64,000 nucleotides of DNA from NCBI RefSeq assembly GCF_023065955.2, contig NW_026622930.1:21119449-21183448 (forward strand), written 5' to 3'. Position 1 is the stretch's first letter. Each line of letters opens with the position of its first letter. The DNA comes from Ursus arctos. Lineage: Eukaryota; Chordata; Mammalia; Carnivora; Ursidae. A program made the translations under genes and the position numbers. Below are positions 1-11,869 of this stretch, in pieces. A model generated the notes under the pieces. That model saw nothing but the letters and a program-made list of their open reading frames with translations, was not told the DNA's origin and made no database searches.

Positions 1-28
1 ACCAACTGAGCCACTCAGGCATCTCTCG
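1..28 (-). repeat. Can-SINE head, cut by window edge
   Basis: Read on the minus strand this is the 5' head of a carnivore tRNA-derived SINE (GCCTGAGTGGCTCAGTTGGT). The rest of the element lies left of the window. The wording (GGCTCAGTTGG) is the older type, unlike the younger copies elsewhere in the window. Confidence 0.75.
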
Positions 29-104
29 AATTTTTCTATCTTAAAATAGACTATTGCTCTTCAATTTATAGTTCTAATGAAATGATAAATAAAAATAGGA
101 ATTG

Positions 105-284
105 GGGGCGCCTGGGTAGCGCAGTCGTTAAAGCGTCTGCCTTCGGCTCAGGGCGTGATCCTGGCGATCCGGGATCGAGTCCCACATCAGGCTCTTCCGC
201 TATGAGCCTGCTTCTTCCTCTCCCACTCCCCCTGCTGTGTTCCCTCTCTCGCTGGCTGTCTCTCTGTCACATAAATAAATAAAA

Positions 285-310
<26 letters not shown>
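105..310 (+). repeat. Can-SINE, full length, young
   Basis: Full tRNA-Lys-type carnivore SINE: head GGGGCGCCTGGGTAGCGCAG, a B-box-like GGGATCGAGTCCC, a CT-rich middle, then AATAAATAAAATCTTT and a long A tail. It is flanked by a perfect 14-bp target-site duplication, AAAAATAGGAATTG, at 91-104 and 311-324. The long uninterrupted A tail and exact duplication suggest a recent insertion. The element lies in the sense orientation of the host gene. Confidence 0.95.
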
Positions 311-315
<5 letters not shown>

Positions 316-324
316 TAGGAATTG

Positions 325-2019
325 ATCATGAATGTTTTTAATTCCTTGAAGGCGAACACCTCCTTCAGTCTAGGTCATAGTACTGCTGTGTTGTGTTGCG
401 TTGCTTCGATACAGTGGGACCATAACACTTAGCATTTAGCCATCATTTACCCTGTATTTATTTCATGTGATGAGATGGCAGGACTCAAATTATAGTGTCA
501 TGCCCAAGAGCTTCTTAGTTTTTAATACTTTCCAGGTGTTTCTTCTTTTTATTTTGTCATTTATCTTTTTCCTCATATAAAATGATCTCTTTTTGTTTTT
601 TGTGCTTTCTCCTCTTTTTTCTGCTTTCTCCTCTTTTTTCTGCTCTTCCTTCTTATCCTTTTCCTTCTTCTTTTTTTTTTTTCTTATGTGTTGTTTTAAA
701 GAAAATAGAACTATATTTCTACTCTTGCAGTGGAAGGTATCTTAGGATTCATCTTTAACAGTAATATTTCAACGGATAGAATTTGGTGGAGTTGATGGAA
801 TTTTTACAATATGTATTCCTTTCTACATTTTTAAAAAGGCTCAGATGTCATTTTGAGAGGACTTTGAGCCAAATATGAGAAGTAATTGGCTTTAGAGGAA
901 AAACTCTTTCAGTTTTGTTATAGGACCTTTTATAATGATGGTTTATTCTATTTCCTGCCTGCTGCTGCTTTTTTTTACTTAAGACTTGTCATGGTTACCC
1001 ATATTTAAAGGATGTGTGGCCTTAAGATCCCAATTTCATCTAAAAGAAGCACATATTAACAATGAAATATTTATTCTATATTTAAGTATTTGTGTCAGGA
1101 TGGCTTATTTTGAATCAGATAGAGACGGAGAAATGGTATCATTTGGATCATGCTATAAGATACGTAAACATTGTTATGGGCAATTATAGTCTAAAACATA
1201 GTGGGTAGATAGCAGATTGCTTAAATATTTTATTTCTTTTTGAGGCACAAATTATCCTTCCAACATATTCCAAAAAGCGCTCTATTTTTTAATAGGCTTT
1301 CAGGAATGGAGTGATTTTGGTAATGGGTCTTTACACCTCTGCCCCTAGAGAAAGACTGATTCAATCCAAGTGATGGGTGGAAAGTAAATCTAAAAGAATG
1401 GAAATTCTATTAAGTTCTTTGTTGTTGTTGTTTTGTTTAGAGTTTTTTTGTCATTGTGGGTCTCTTTCTATTAGAACCTCTGTTGTTACCTTCCTGTAAA
1501 CTTGGGGAAAAAAATAATTACCAAAGAATATAACATTTGCTCTTACCTCAAATAAACCACCCAAGGTGTTGTTAAAATAAAATTGATTCTATGCTTTATA
1601 GTTCAGAGATCTAAGGGAGAATGGTGGTCCTTATAAAATGTTTTAGAAAATGGAATAATTCCAATTATTCTTTGTCATTTGTTGATTTTGATATATTGCT
1701 GATGAAATTTTTAGCCATTTTATGTAGAGAGTGACAGCTATAGTATGAATTGGGTAATAGATATGTAACAAATGAGCCGAGAAAAGTCTTTGGGAATATT
1801 GATATTATTTCTAATTACCTTTTTCTTTCTCCAGCCACCATATTTATTCCTTATGCCACTTTAGTAACTGCATGTAGAGTTTGAAAACTTAAGGACAAAC
1901 AATAAGCCACCACTATTATAAAACAATTAGGAGAGTGTCTGAATTAAAGTTACATCATATTCACAGACCAGTCTTTGATAATTGAAGAGCTTTTCTCATA
2001 ACACTTGGTCTGAGTATTC
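325..2019. other. Intronic sequence, nothing recognised
   Basis: AT-rich sequence with no recognised exon or interspersed repeat. It contains a short pyrimidine-rich tandem repeat (listed separately) and a T run near 671-682. Short open frames here are not gene-like. Confidence 0.6.
603..640. repeat. 19-bp pyrimidine-rich tandem repeat
   Basis: Two adjacent identical copies of TGCTTTCTCCTCTTTTTTC (603-621 and 622-640), followed by a degenerate pyrimidine-rich run to about 682. This is a small local duplication inside a polypyrimidine stretch. Confidence 0.85.
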
Positions 2020-2215
2020 ACTCATTTGTAGAGCATATAGAGAATAGGCTTTGGATCAAGACAGATATAGGCTTAAATTACATCTCTCCAAATTGCTAAT
2101 GTATGTCATTGGACAAGTTATGCAATTTCTCTTCTCTCTAAGAATTCATGTCCCATTTATAAGTTGGCTTATTTTGAGGATAAAGTAGAATAAAATATCT
2201 AAGGTGCATATTATG
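2020..2215 (+). repeat. MIR-like ancient SINE
   Basis: It follows the MIR consensus order: GGCTTTGGATCAAGACAG, then a stretch like 'cattggacaagttatgcaatttctc', then CCCATTTATAAG, then 'gaggataaagtagaataaaatat'. It is diverged, with no recognisable target-site duplication. Confidence 0.65.
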
Positions 2216-2344
2216 GAGTGAAATATCTTGTACTAGTGAATACTCAACTCATGCTAGCTATCATTATTATGGAGTACATTTTATTGGTCATATATTCATA
2301 TATATTTGTATATTTATCTATATATCTCTTTTCTTTTAACTTTT

Positions 2345-2514
2345 TAAAAAATATTTTATTTACTTTAGAGATAGGGAGAGTGAGTGGTAGGGAAGGGGCA
2401 GAGGGAGAAGCAGACTCCCTGCTGAACAGGGAGCCCGACGTGGGGCTCAATCCCAGGATCATGACTTGAGCCAAAGGCAGACGCCTGACTGGCTGAGCCA
2501 CCCAGGCCCCTCTG
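2345..2514 (-). repeat. Can-SINE, minus strand
   Basis: In reverse orientation the A/T tail (AAATATTTTATTTACTTTAG) comes first and the head (GGCTGAGCCACCCAGGCCCC) last. A 15-bp perfect target-site duplication, TTTCTTTTAACTTTT, lies at 2330-2344 and 2515-2529. Confidence 0.92.
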
Positions 2515-2609
2515 TTTCTTTTAACTTTTCATGACAAATTGTTGTTATAGTGCTCTTGTCACAATAGACCTTGAAGTCTATTTCCTGATGATGACATCTT
2601 TATATGCAG

Positions 2610-2755
2610 TTAGTAGTAATAATACTGTTCTATGTGCCAGGCACTGTGCTAACCCTCATTTTATTTGGCCTTATGAAGCAGTGTCCCTACTTTATAGATG
2701 ATAATCTGCAGCTTAGAGAAATTAAGTCACACCACTTGTAAGTGGACAAGGCTGT
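2610..2755 (-). repeat. MIR-like ancient SINE
   Basis: Reverse-strand MIR pattern: TGTGCCAGGCACTGTGCTAA, then a diverged 'cctactttatagatgataatctgcagcttagagaaattaagt', then CTTGTAAGTGGACAAGG. Confidence 0.75.
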
Positions 2756-2779
2756 TCTCTTAAACACTAAACTATGTAT

Positions 2780-4030
2780 AAATTTGTGAAAAAAATCACA
2801 AAATATGAACATTGCTTATACCTATCAAATTATTTTAGACTTTAATCTTGAATACTCCATCTTAGGTCACTGAAGTTTTAATTGAAACTATGACACAGAT
2901 GAATGGAAAAGAACAATAATAACATATAATCAGTGAGAATCAGTGACAAATGGATGCTTACAAATAGCAGAGTTCGAAGAGGAAGAAAACAGTATGAACT
3001 AGAGGCAGGATTTCACTGAAGTCAGGGAGGCATGAGCGTTGGGTGAGGTTTGAATATGAGGAAAGTGGAGGAGAGAAAAGTTGGATATGAGAATACAGCA
3101 CTCTTGTTTATGGCATATGGCCGGCATCATTATGTATTCATCATGTGTCCAAATGAATTACCTAATGATACTCCTTAGGGGAGTGATGTGCACACACATC
3201 AGGAAGTATGGAAATATTTAAGAATAGAAATAGACATCTCTTGCAAAAGGGTGAGGTATTTTTAAGCAGAAAATTTCTAGAGAGGAGACCTGTAAAAATA
3301 TCACAGTTAGCACCTGTTTCAAAGAAAGTAGGAACTGAGAAAAAATTTTGCGTTTGCAATCATGAAGTCATTGACAGCCTTTGAGCACTGTTTTATTGGT
3401 AATAAGACAGAACCAGATGGCAAGGGATTTTATAAATGTGAAGGAAATCAAGGCAGCTGGTATAGACAACCTATTTATTGTAGGATTTTGTTACCATCGT
3501 GAAATATAAAGCAATGTTTGCACAGAGTCATGTTGATTAGTTTCTGTCAGTTCTATACAACCATTAATGAGACAAAATGGCCCTCATAGTATGAAATTAA
3601 AGAAGGATAAATGAGACAAAGAATTAAGTTTCCATGTAATTACACCTAACCCACTGTGAAATATATTACGTGGAACAAGACTGAGGCCAAGAAACCAACA
3701 GAAATGAAGTACACTGGTTTAATTGAGGCTGCTTGCCAGAACTCCATGGAATCCGCCTTCAGAGATTCTAGCGATGATAACACTTGAGAGTTGATTCATG
3801 TCTCTGTATTTGAGCTAAATATTTACTGTCAGTGCATACATACATACATACATGTGTACATAAATAGACATATTAGATAAATGGTGGTTTGGAATTGGTT
3901 GAGTACTTGATATGAACTTTTTTCTTTTGAAACCTTTAAATTTAGGAACTAAAATTTTGGATGTTATGCTGAAGAATTTCACTTATGTAAGTTCATTTCA
4001 GAGAAAATTCTACTTCTAATAGACTTATTT
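2780..4030. other. Intronic sequence, nothing recognised
   Basis: No exon or recognisable repeat apart from a short (ATAC)n run near 3836-3854. The preceding CEP128 exon, expected just upstream of exon A in the protein, is not visible here or elsewhere in the first 4 kb. Confidence 0.55.
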
Positions 4031-4032
4031 CC

Positions 4033-4053
4033 TTTTTTTTTTTTTTTTTGTAG
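4033..4053 (+). promoter_or_regulatory. 3' splice site of exon A
   Basis: A run of 17 T (4033-4049) followed by GTAG, with AG at 4052-4053, immediately before the conserved coding block. This is a strong polypyrimidine tract and acceptor. The in-frame TAG at 4051-4053 shows that the upstream sequence is not coding in this frame. Confidence 0.88.
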
Positions 4054-4113
4054 GTTTTTTCATCTAGTCCTGATATTAACTATGACCCACATCGCTGGTT
4101 AGCAGAAAGCAAG
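4054..4113 (+). CDS. CEP128: CEP128 internal coding exon (exon A)
   Basis: A 60-nt internal exon encoding VFSSSPDINYDPHRWLAESK, phase 0 at both ends. It is bounded by a poly-T/TAG acceptor and a donor AAG|GTAATT at 4114. I recognise it from memory of human CEP128, whose matching block I recall as VFSSGPDIHYDPHRWLAESK, so two residues differ. That alignment is recalled, not computed. CEP128 is a long coiled-coil protein of the mother-centriole subdistal appendages and cilium base, about 1,094 residues in human. This block lies in its C-terminal third, between coiled-coil stretches. The neighbouring exon B, 13.6 kb downstream, continues the protein directly (...AESK|TKLQW...). In-frame stops lie immediately before the exon and shortly after it. 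The exon is too short to stand out as an open reading frame; the call rests on protein recognition plus splice sites. Confidence 0.9.
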
Positions 4114-4479
4114 GTAATTTATCTTTAAGTCCTAAAGTTACCATAATACTTATGAACTTCAAGGTGTTCTATTGGGACAGCCGTACATTTTGTTATAGAA
4201 CAGAACATATGAAACTGTTTTGGGGAAGATACCGTTGTCATGCATTTAGGAAACCTCCATGTTCCTTTAGTTTAACATTTAAAAATTAGCTTAACTATAT
4301 AGGAGTATAATTTACAGAATGAGAGAATAAAGGAAGGTAAAACTGTTGAAATATTAAAACTGTTGTCAGACAAATTCTTCTGCCTTTTCCTTGAAATAGG
4401 CAATGTCTTGGGAAGTATGTAAAAGGTCAGGGCAGATATAACCAACCTTTATTTACAAATAGATACTTAATATATTCTA

Positions 4480-4600
4480 GTTCCTAGAGGTAAGCTCAAA
4501 GCCTGCCAAATCTCTATGTGGCTCAAGCAAATCCCTTCATTTCTCTGGATATCTTGTTTCTTCAGTTGCAAAATGGGAAGGGTAAACTTTACGTTCTGAA
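4480..4600 (+). repeat. MIR-like fragment
   Basis: A segment like 'ctctatgtggctcaagcaaatcccttcatttctctg', then CTTCAGTTGCAAAATGGGAA, matches the central MIR wording (cytosolic-tRNA-derived core SINE). No ends are visible. Confidence 0.55.
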
Positions 4601-5157
4601 GATAACTTTCTTGCTTCATGGTTCTTTCGCTTGATGATTTAAATTTAAAGGGCAGGTAAGCAAATCTAAATAAAATCGAACAATTTGCTAATTTTAGCAA
4701 GAAGATTCTTCTGCACTATGGGATAATCACCACCTATTCTCATATATCACATCAACTTGGAAATTCCTTAATTAAAATATATAGAAAATCATGACCATAT
4801 AAGATGTAGATGTCTGTATATTGACATCTTAAGGTATTGACACTTAAGCACTTGTATTCCTCCTTAAACTAGTTTTTTTCAGCTTTAAGACGCTAAAGCA
4901 AAAGATCTTCCATCCCATTTAAATTCTATGAGAAAACCAACTGTACTAGAAACCTGAACAATTGTGGGCCAACTTAGGATTTTATTGTAAGAAAGAACTT
5001 CTAAGTTTGTCCCATATCCTAATTTAAAAAATATGAGAAAAATGAGATTTTAGAAAAGCTATGTGACATTTCCAGTGCCATATAAAGAATGGGAAAATGG
5101 ATTGCATGTTAGACTCATGATTAATATTCTTACCATTGTGTGTATTACTGTCTAAAG
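4601..5157. other. Intronic sequence, nothing recognised
   Basis: AT-rich sequence between exon A and an L2-like block. No coding potential, repeat family or RNA gene was recognised. Confidence 0.5.
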
Positions 5158-5610
5158 TTTTCATTCAGCCAAGATTTATTGACTACATACTTTTTTTGCA
5201 TATAAACGTGAGAGGTATAAATGTTAGCAAGCCATGGAAATTAATAAGGAAAATGGAAATGTATACAAATGTTTTAAAATCCTTAAGGTGTGTTATATTA
5301 TTATAGAAATATACAAACATTGACAAGGAAACACAAAAGGAGGAAGAACTGACTATAACCTCTGTGAGAGGATATTAGGGGGGTACGATGCTTCCAGCGT
5401 GTTACAGAAGGTTTCTGCAAAAATGCAGTATTTAAACCTGATCATACAAAAAATATGCAAAAGTTCTCCAGTTGGCTAAATATAGGTATAATAATGGCAA
5501 GAAATTGAGAATATCTGAGTGAACACAGATAATGCCCTGAGCTTGGTGAGTAAGGCACAGGTGGGAGGTGGTGGAAAGACAGGGTTCACCCTTGAAGGTT
5601 AGCTGTGCAT
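5158..5610 (-). repeat. L2-like LINE remnant
   Basis: It begins with a reversed L2 3'-end pattern (CATTCAGCCAAGATTTATTGACTAC) and ends with 'tgccctgagcttggtgagtaaggcacaggtgggaggt', resembling reversed L2 body wording. It is strongly diverged, so the boundaries are approximate. Confidence 0.45.
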
Positions 5611-6690
5611 TAAAGAAACCTCTTTTTTAAAAAAATTCTTAATAAGAAACTAACAGCATTATGACTGACCATTGAAATTTACCCAACCTTGTAAAATTTT
5701 CCTCCTACATTAAGTACAGCAATGCTGTTCATTCCTAACCATTTTGATAAAACCAAATGCAAACTCGTATTTATGCCACCTGCATAGGAAATTTAGAAAT
5801 ACATGTTTTGCTGTCTAAGAAATTTGGGGCTAGAAACTTTTGTTGTGCATTAATAAAGCATTTCTCTTTTTTCTTTTTCCCCAACTCCTCCATTGTGACA
5901 ACAAGAACAATGTACTTGGAATTTTCTTTTAAGTTAAAGTCTTTATCATTTCTGAACAGAAAGCTTTCACTGCTGTTGTTCAGTTAAATTATGAGAGCCA
6001 GAGATGACTCTTAATCATAGCTCTTTAATTTGGGAGCTAGTGAGCAGTTTTCCCTTATCATTTAATGGGATTGAACTTCTGATCAGACGAGTTTTAATAC
6101 TGCATGAGACAAGTGTTCCTCTACAGTGTAAAAGGGTCATGATAAGCAATACCATGCTGACCAACTGACTAAGGAGGAATTGAATCTATTTACTAGAAAG
6201 ATGGTTTAGGTTATTGATGGGCTACAATACTGTAATTCCCATGAACTATGACTGGACAGCTCTATAAGTATTGAAGATAAGATCTGAAATCAGAGGACAA
6301 AAACTATATGGAAAGTAGAATTGCTATTCAGCTAGTCCATGCTGACATTTTGCAGTATTAGAAGGACCTCTCAGGGCATTTGGTAATTGTTTTCATAAAT
6401 CTGCCAAATGAATTTCTTCTGTTAGCGTTAATCCCAGAAGAACTAGAGGATTGGGTGAGGATAGTGTCACTGTTGCTTTGTGGCATTGGTCGCATAATAT
6501 AAATATGAAGTCCAGCTAAGAGTTGGGTCAGGCTCACAGATAAGATAAGCAAAAAACTGTAAGAACGATACATTTCAGGGAGGAAGAGGATTGAGATAGT
6601 CATTAAGGAATACCAGGCAAGCAGTTCCCATAGATCAGGAATTTGTTTTTATCATAAATCCCAACAAGGCATTTAGAGGCAAATTTATTC
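5611..6690. other. Intronic sequence, nothing recognised
   Basis: About 1.1 kb with no recognised gene, RNA or repeat family. Several short open frames occur on both strands, with no splice context or family resemblance. Confidence 0.5.
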
Positions 6691-7740
6691 AGTTTAACAG
6701 AGAATTTACTGAGTAGCTCTATGTCCCAGATGCTATATTACATGCTCTGGGCATAATAATGAATTTGGCATGATACTTCCTCTCGAGGAACATTTTTTTT
6801 CTCTAGAAAAGCTGGCATATAGATAATTTCAATATTATCTATAAGAGCTGAATTACAGGTGTGCAGAAGCTGTCATGGAGTCTGATCCCTCAGATGAATC
6901 TTAAAGCTGGCCAGATAAAGAGGAAAGACCATGTGTGAAGAGTAAACAATTGCAGGAATGGTACGGAAGAGAAACAGCATGATAAATACAAAGAGACCCC
7001 AAGTAATTGGGCAATACTATAGTATGACAGTGTGAGGCAGAGAATGGTAGGGATGAGGCTCTAGAAAGAGGTAGAGGATAGGTCCACCAAGAAGAGCATT
7101 GTATGCCATTTAAAAGGTTAAGTTCAGTTCTATATTTAGGGGGAACCACAAAGGAGATTTGAACAGGATACTGACTTACTCATATTCATATAAGAAGCAT
7201 TACTTTGATAGTGATGTGAAAGGTAGATTAAAGCTGGGAAGACCAAAGGCAGGGAGACCAGTTAAGAGGTCTTTGGATGAGACCAACATCTCTGGGGCGA
7301 AAATCCACAAACTAAGGAAATTGTAGAGATTCAGAGGAAGGGACAGACTGACGTAATGTTATGGTGACAATATACAAGAGATGTTTAATGTCAGACGGAG
7401 TGATAGAGAAGGAGATGTCTAGGATTTTCAAGACAAACTAGAAGATACTCTCTCAAAGTTTGGTTTCTGAATAGATGGTCATACAGAGTCCTAGTTAGGC
7501 AAGCTAGAAGAAGTATTGAAAGAGTTTCTGGCACTGGGATTGAATCTAGAAAGTCCTGTTTGGACAGAAAGCCCCAAGGAGAAGCAGGGTCAGAGGCAGA
7601 GATCAGAGTTTAGGTTCAAATCATGGAAAGAAACGAGAAGTAGCAAAAACATTCCCAGAAAATGTGGACAAATTTCAAATCTAGAGCAGGCAGTCCCTCT
7701 CAGGATGGAACAACAATATTAGAGAGTATCACCGTTGATC
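6691..7740 (-). repeat. L2 LINE remnant
   Basis: Reversed L2 order is visible: 'gagaatttactgagtagctctatgtcccagatgct' at the left, then 'gagaatggtagggatgaggctctagaaagag', 'gaagagcattgtatgccat', and GGCAGGGAGACCAGTTAAGA near 7250. These match blocks I recall from antisense L2 copies. About 1 kb; it carries no intact frame. Confidence 0.6.
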
Positions 7741-7949
7741 CCAGATCTTCAGGTATCATTTTATGATAGCAAATGAAAGAAAAGCTGGGGTTAAACTGCT
7801 CTTTAGCACAAGGCAGGATCCTGGGTGCTCTGTTGTTTACAGAAGAACACATTTAATTTGGGGAGTCCAGTACTAATTATTTCCTCAAGATGCAAAAAGG
7901 TAAATTTATATGCTTCTTTGGCTGTAAAGATCTCTTCCTTCTTCGCCTT

Positions 7950-8090
7950 TATCTCATTTATTCTCCTCCTCTTTCTTTAGTCTGCAAGCTTCATGAGGGA
8001 AGACCGTGTGCAACCTGTTCCTCATTGCATCTTGAGCACTTACCACAATACCTACTTAAATGCTCAATAAAAATGTTTTTAAAAAGAGTA
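7950..8090 (+). repeat. L2 3' end
   Basis: Sense L2 3' end: TCTGCAAGCTTCATGAGGGA, then 'cctcattgcatcttgagcacttaccacaatacctact', then AAATGCTCAATAAAAATG. Short terminal fragment. Confidence 0.75.
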
Positions 8091-8379
8091 ATTATATTAG
8101 GAAGACTACATTTTTCTACTCAAGTTACTTCCTCAGTTTGAATATCACCAAAGAATAGCAAGCAGATTAGATTTCAGTAAGTTTATTAACTCTCAAATAT
8201 TGTTTCATTTGATCAGAGCCGTAAACTTTAAGGATGATATAGATAAGAAATACACTTCTAAATTAGTTGGGGATTTTCCTTTATTGCTCCATTTGGTGTC
8301 ATCCTAAAAAGTCATACTTTTACTGGTAAAATGTGTTCTAGGTGTTGCCTTTCCTTGCCATTTTCGGAATATTGTAACT

Positions 8380-8530
8380 GAAGTAGCTTTGGAGATCATG
8401 TAGTTGAACTTCGAGAAGAAGGCTCTGGGAATTGTGAGATTTACCTGAGGACCTAAAGCTAATTAGTTACTGAGAAGAGTTTAGAAACTGGGTCTCTGAA
8501 TTCTGTGCCAGTGTTTCTTTCTATTAGTCG
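8380..8530 (-). repeat. MIR-like fragment
   Basis: 'gagatcatgtagttgaacttcgag', then GACCTAAAGCTAATTAGTTA, then 'aaactgggtctctgaattctgtgccagtgtttctttctatta' follows the reversed order of a MIR-type element. Diverged. Confidence 0.45.
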
Positions 8531-9315
8531 TGTAATCTACATTTGAATATAAACCTTACATTTATGCATATTGTCTTTTTAGTGGTACAGATTTTTTACA
8601 ACAGTCATTGTGTGAGGAGTATTACACCCAGTGTATTTAATTCTTGTTGAAGGATGTGAATAAACGTCTAATATTTTATCCTTCCAGTGTAGACCTCAAA
8701 ATGAGATACAGAACTCAGGTATCTTGATTCATTTGTTGGAAAGATACTTTAGATTGTGTGCATGGAACACATTCAGTTTAACTGAAGAAAAGTATTTTGT
8801 ATTTTTACATATGTACTCTTATTTTGGAGATATTTTTTCTTTCTTCTTGAATTGTGTTCATAACTATGTAGAAAAGTGGAGAGTATTACCAAAAGAATTA
8901 TATTTTGAGGTTGCTTTGGGTTTGAATTTTGTACTTCCAGTTTAATTCTTGTTTTGGTGGCCTGCCACGTTCTTCAGAATTCCCATTCTCTTCCTTTACC
9001 TTTGGTTCTTCTATAAACATTTCCTCTCAGAATTGTTTCTTGAGTTTTGACAAAGGAAGTCTAGTAGTTAAAAGCAGCAAAATTATGGGCCTTAATATAA
9101 TTGCTAACTCTATCAGCTATAATCTTTTTATTCAAATTTTCTGTTTCCCTAGGTTTTAGCTTTGAGTCATTCCTTAGTGACTTTAGTGTATTATTACACT
9201 AAACCTCACTAGGGGATTCTTACAGATTAAAAAGATCATTTTGATTGTTTTACTAGATACTTATTCCCACCTAATTGCAAGCTGTCAACTATGAAGGTAA
9301 AAAACTGCCTTATTT
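8531..9315. other. Intronic sequence, nothing recognised
   Basis: AT-rich, with weak MIR-like wording around 9064-9160 that I do not call. No exon signal was found. Confidence 0.5.
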
Positions 9316-9330
9316 AGAAATTCTTTCTCT

Positions 9331-9535
9331 GGGGCGCCTGGGTGGCACAGCGGTTGGGCGTCTGCCTTCGGCTCAGGGCGTGATCCTGGCGTTATGGGAT
9401 CGAGCCCCACATCAGGCTCCTCCGCTATGAGCCTGCTTCTTCCTCTCCCACTCCCCCTGCTTGTGTTCCCTCTCTCGCTGGCTGTCTCTATCCTGTCGAA
9501 TAAATAAATAAAATCTTTAAAAAAATTTAAAAAAA
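9331..9535 (+). repeat. Can-SINE, full length, young
   Basis: Head GGGGCGCCTGGGTGGCACAG, tRNA-like region, CT-rich middle, AATAAATAAAATCTTT and A-rich tail. A perfect 15-bp target-site duplication, AGAAATTCTTTCTCT, lies at 9316-9330 and 9536-9550. Confidence 0.95.
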
Positions 9536-9550
9536 AGAAATTCTTTCTCT

Positions 9551-9957
9551 ATTTTAGTTAATTTAACAATACTTAATGTAGTGAAATAAATGAGCCTATT
9601 ATGGAATCTTTAAGATGCTCTTGTGAGTGGTTAATAGAATGGTGTTTGCACTGTGATTAATAGCCTTGTCAGCTAATTATTTGAAATTGGTAAAGTTATT
9701 CCTATACTGTGTTCCAAGCTGTTTCTCTAACACACTTAATGAAAGATGTTGGGTGTTTCTCTAACAAACACTGATTCTCATAATTGACTATTGGTTGATT
9801 AAATTTCCATAAGTTGATATTTTGTTTTGTAGGATTAATGATATATTCTTACATATTCAATTCATAATAAGCATCTAACTATAACCTATTTTTAAATTTT
9901 GTATGGTGATGGAATAAAGGCTTTATAGGAATAAACTGAAGCCATAGGTCATGTTAT
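9551..9957. other. Intronic sequence, nothing recognised
   Basis: Low-complexity AT-rich sequence. The word GTGTTTCTCTAACA occurs near 9720 and again near 9755, a small imperfect local repeat. Confidence 0.5.
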
Positions 9958-10362
9958 ATTAGTCTGCTCGGGCCGCCATAATAAAATATCACAAACGAAG
10001 TGGCTTAAACAACAGACAAAATAGATATTTTCTCACAGTTTCGGAGCCCAGATGTCCAAGATCAAGGTTCCAGGGTCAGTTTTTGGTGAGGCCTCTTCCC
10101 GGCTTGTAGATGGCCACTTTTCATGTTGGGGGGAGGAGCATTTGGGGGATTGAGAGTATTACTGGAAGAATTGGGAGTGTCAGGAGACAGTGTCTCTTCT
10201 TCTAAGGATACCAGTTCTGTAGGATTCGGGCCCCTCTGTGGTAGTAACCTCCTTTAACTTTTATTGCCTGCCTCCCTAAAGGCACTACAAATACAGTCAC
10301 ACTGAGGATTAAGACTTCAACATACAAACCTGAGAGGGACACGATTAGTCCATAACACATTA
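9958..10362 (-). repeat. MaLR-type LTR, antisense
   Basis: It matches the antisense of the MST/THE-type ERVL-MaLR long terminal repeat from end to end: TTAGTCTGCTCGGGCCGCCA, then 'gtggcttaaacaacag', 'ttctcacagttt', 'tccaagatcaaggttcc', 'ggcttgtagatggcc', 'acaaatacagtcacactgagg', TTCAACATACAAACC and finally TTAGTCCATAACA. It is a solo LTR; no internal retroviral sequence is seen beside it. Confidence 0.82.
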
Positions 10363-10386
10363 CCAAACCTGATTAATGCTTTGTTT

Positions 10387-10388
<2 letters not shown>

Positions 10389-10432
<44 letters not shown>
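10389..10432. repeat. (GT)22 microsatellite
   Basis: An uninterrupted run of 22 GT units. Likely to be length-polymorphic; alternating purine-pyrimidine, so potentially Z-forming. Confidence 0.97.
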
Positions 10433-10435
<3 letters not shown>

Positions 10436-11869
10436 CCTTTTGCTTTTGTCAGAACCAGTAGGACTACTTTTATGACAAAACGGATTTGTTGTTTCTCCAT
10501 TATCAACCAATAGCAATGGTATTGAGCACAGGTCAAGGATTGGGATGGAGTAAGTAGGAAATCTTTGACAAAAGGGAAATGTGCAGTTATTTTCTAAATT
10601 TGCACTTAAATCACTGGGCAAGAACAGATTAAACTGGGTGATTGAAACTGGTGATCCCCAAGGACTCAATTTGTTTGGACCACATTGATTTTAAAAAATA
10701 AAATTGGTAGTGAACATTTAAAAAAAAATTCAATTGCATAAATTCCAGCATGGAATTTGTTCTCCTTTTGAGATATCAGAAGATCTGATGACATTAGGGT
10801 TTCATTCTTATGCGATAGGAAACTTTTGGAGCTGAGAAGAACCATGGACATGATCGTAGAAGGGGCTTCCTTCCAGCCCTTCTTCATGATTGTATTTTTA
10901 TAATCCAGATCAGTAGTATTCAGGTCCTAAATGGGTTATTACCTCTTTACAAGAAATTAACAGCATCTAATTTTTCATTTAGTTGCATGTGTCCTGTCCT
11001 CACTATGTGCAGAGTGCTGTATTAGTTGTAGTGTGTGTGCTCACCTACAAACGTGAACACACATCCATTCCCAAGGTGCTTTAAATTGAAGAGTAATTTA
11101 AAATTCTTGGAAACAATCTTGAGGATTTAGTACGTCAAATTCTTTAATATACAAGAATAAATATGTGTACGTGTTTAAGGTGCCAAATAAGCAGCAAAAA
11201 GATTTGGTTGAAAATAAATCTTTTCGAGAAACTATATATCTAAACTTTCCCTTTTATCTTGCCACTAATGATATAATTACTAGGGCTTTTTGGTTTATTT
11301 ATTTTTCTTGAGTAACTGGTAAGTTTTGATGAGGTGAACAGAAGGTACGATCTGTAGATTCAGATTGTTGTTTTAACACAGAAGCCGGCAGCAACAGCAT
11401 AGACCTTCCCTTATTTTTCCTAGTTACTATCAATTAATGCATGACTTACGTAGTAATGTTTTAGAATCATTTTCCTACTGACTTGTATCTAAAATTTTGA
11501 TTAAGTTGTCTAGAATAATTTTTATTACAGAGTACATTGAACATATTCTCATTTTCAAGATTTTAACAATATAGGTGTGGAGCATTGAGTATCTACCCTC
11601 ATTTCCCTGGTTGTACCTCTCTCCCTAGCAGGCGTAATCATCATGAAGAGTTCGGTGTTCATATTTTCAGTCCTGTTTTGGTTTGGTGGGCTGAGCTACA
11701 GTTGTTTTTGACATAGATGTATATTTTTTTAATTGCCCACTTTACCAGCCCCTTCCTGTTGGGCAGTCTTTGACACTAAGCATATCCATCTTCTTGTAGT
11801 ATTTTTATTTTCTTCCTTTGGGGTTCTGTCACCCCAGACTCTTAGATTTTCCTCATGCCTTTCCAATTT
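10433..11869. other. Intronic sequence, mostly unrecognised
   Basis: No exon. A reversed L2 3'-end-like fragment lies near 10980-11100 ('cctcactatgtgcagagtgctgtattag', then CCATTCCCAAGGTGCTTTAA). The rest is unrecognised. Confidence 0.5.

Noticed and set aside
82..282. Apparent tRNA-like gene and 66-codon frame
   Set aside because: The tRNA-like part is the head of a Can-SINE with a CT-rich middle and A tail; it is a retroposon, not a tRNA gene or a protein gene. The same applies to all other SINE heads.
10373..10669. 98-codon minus-strand frame ending in a Thr-His run
   Set aside because: The Thr-His run is the (GT)22 repeat translated on the opposite strand.
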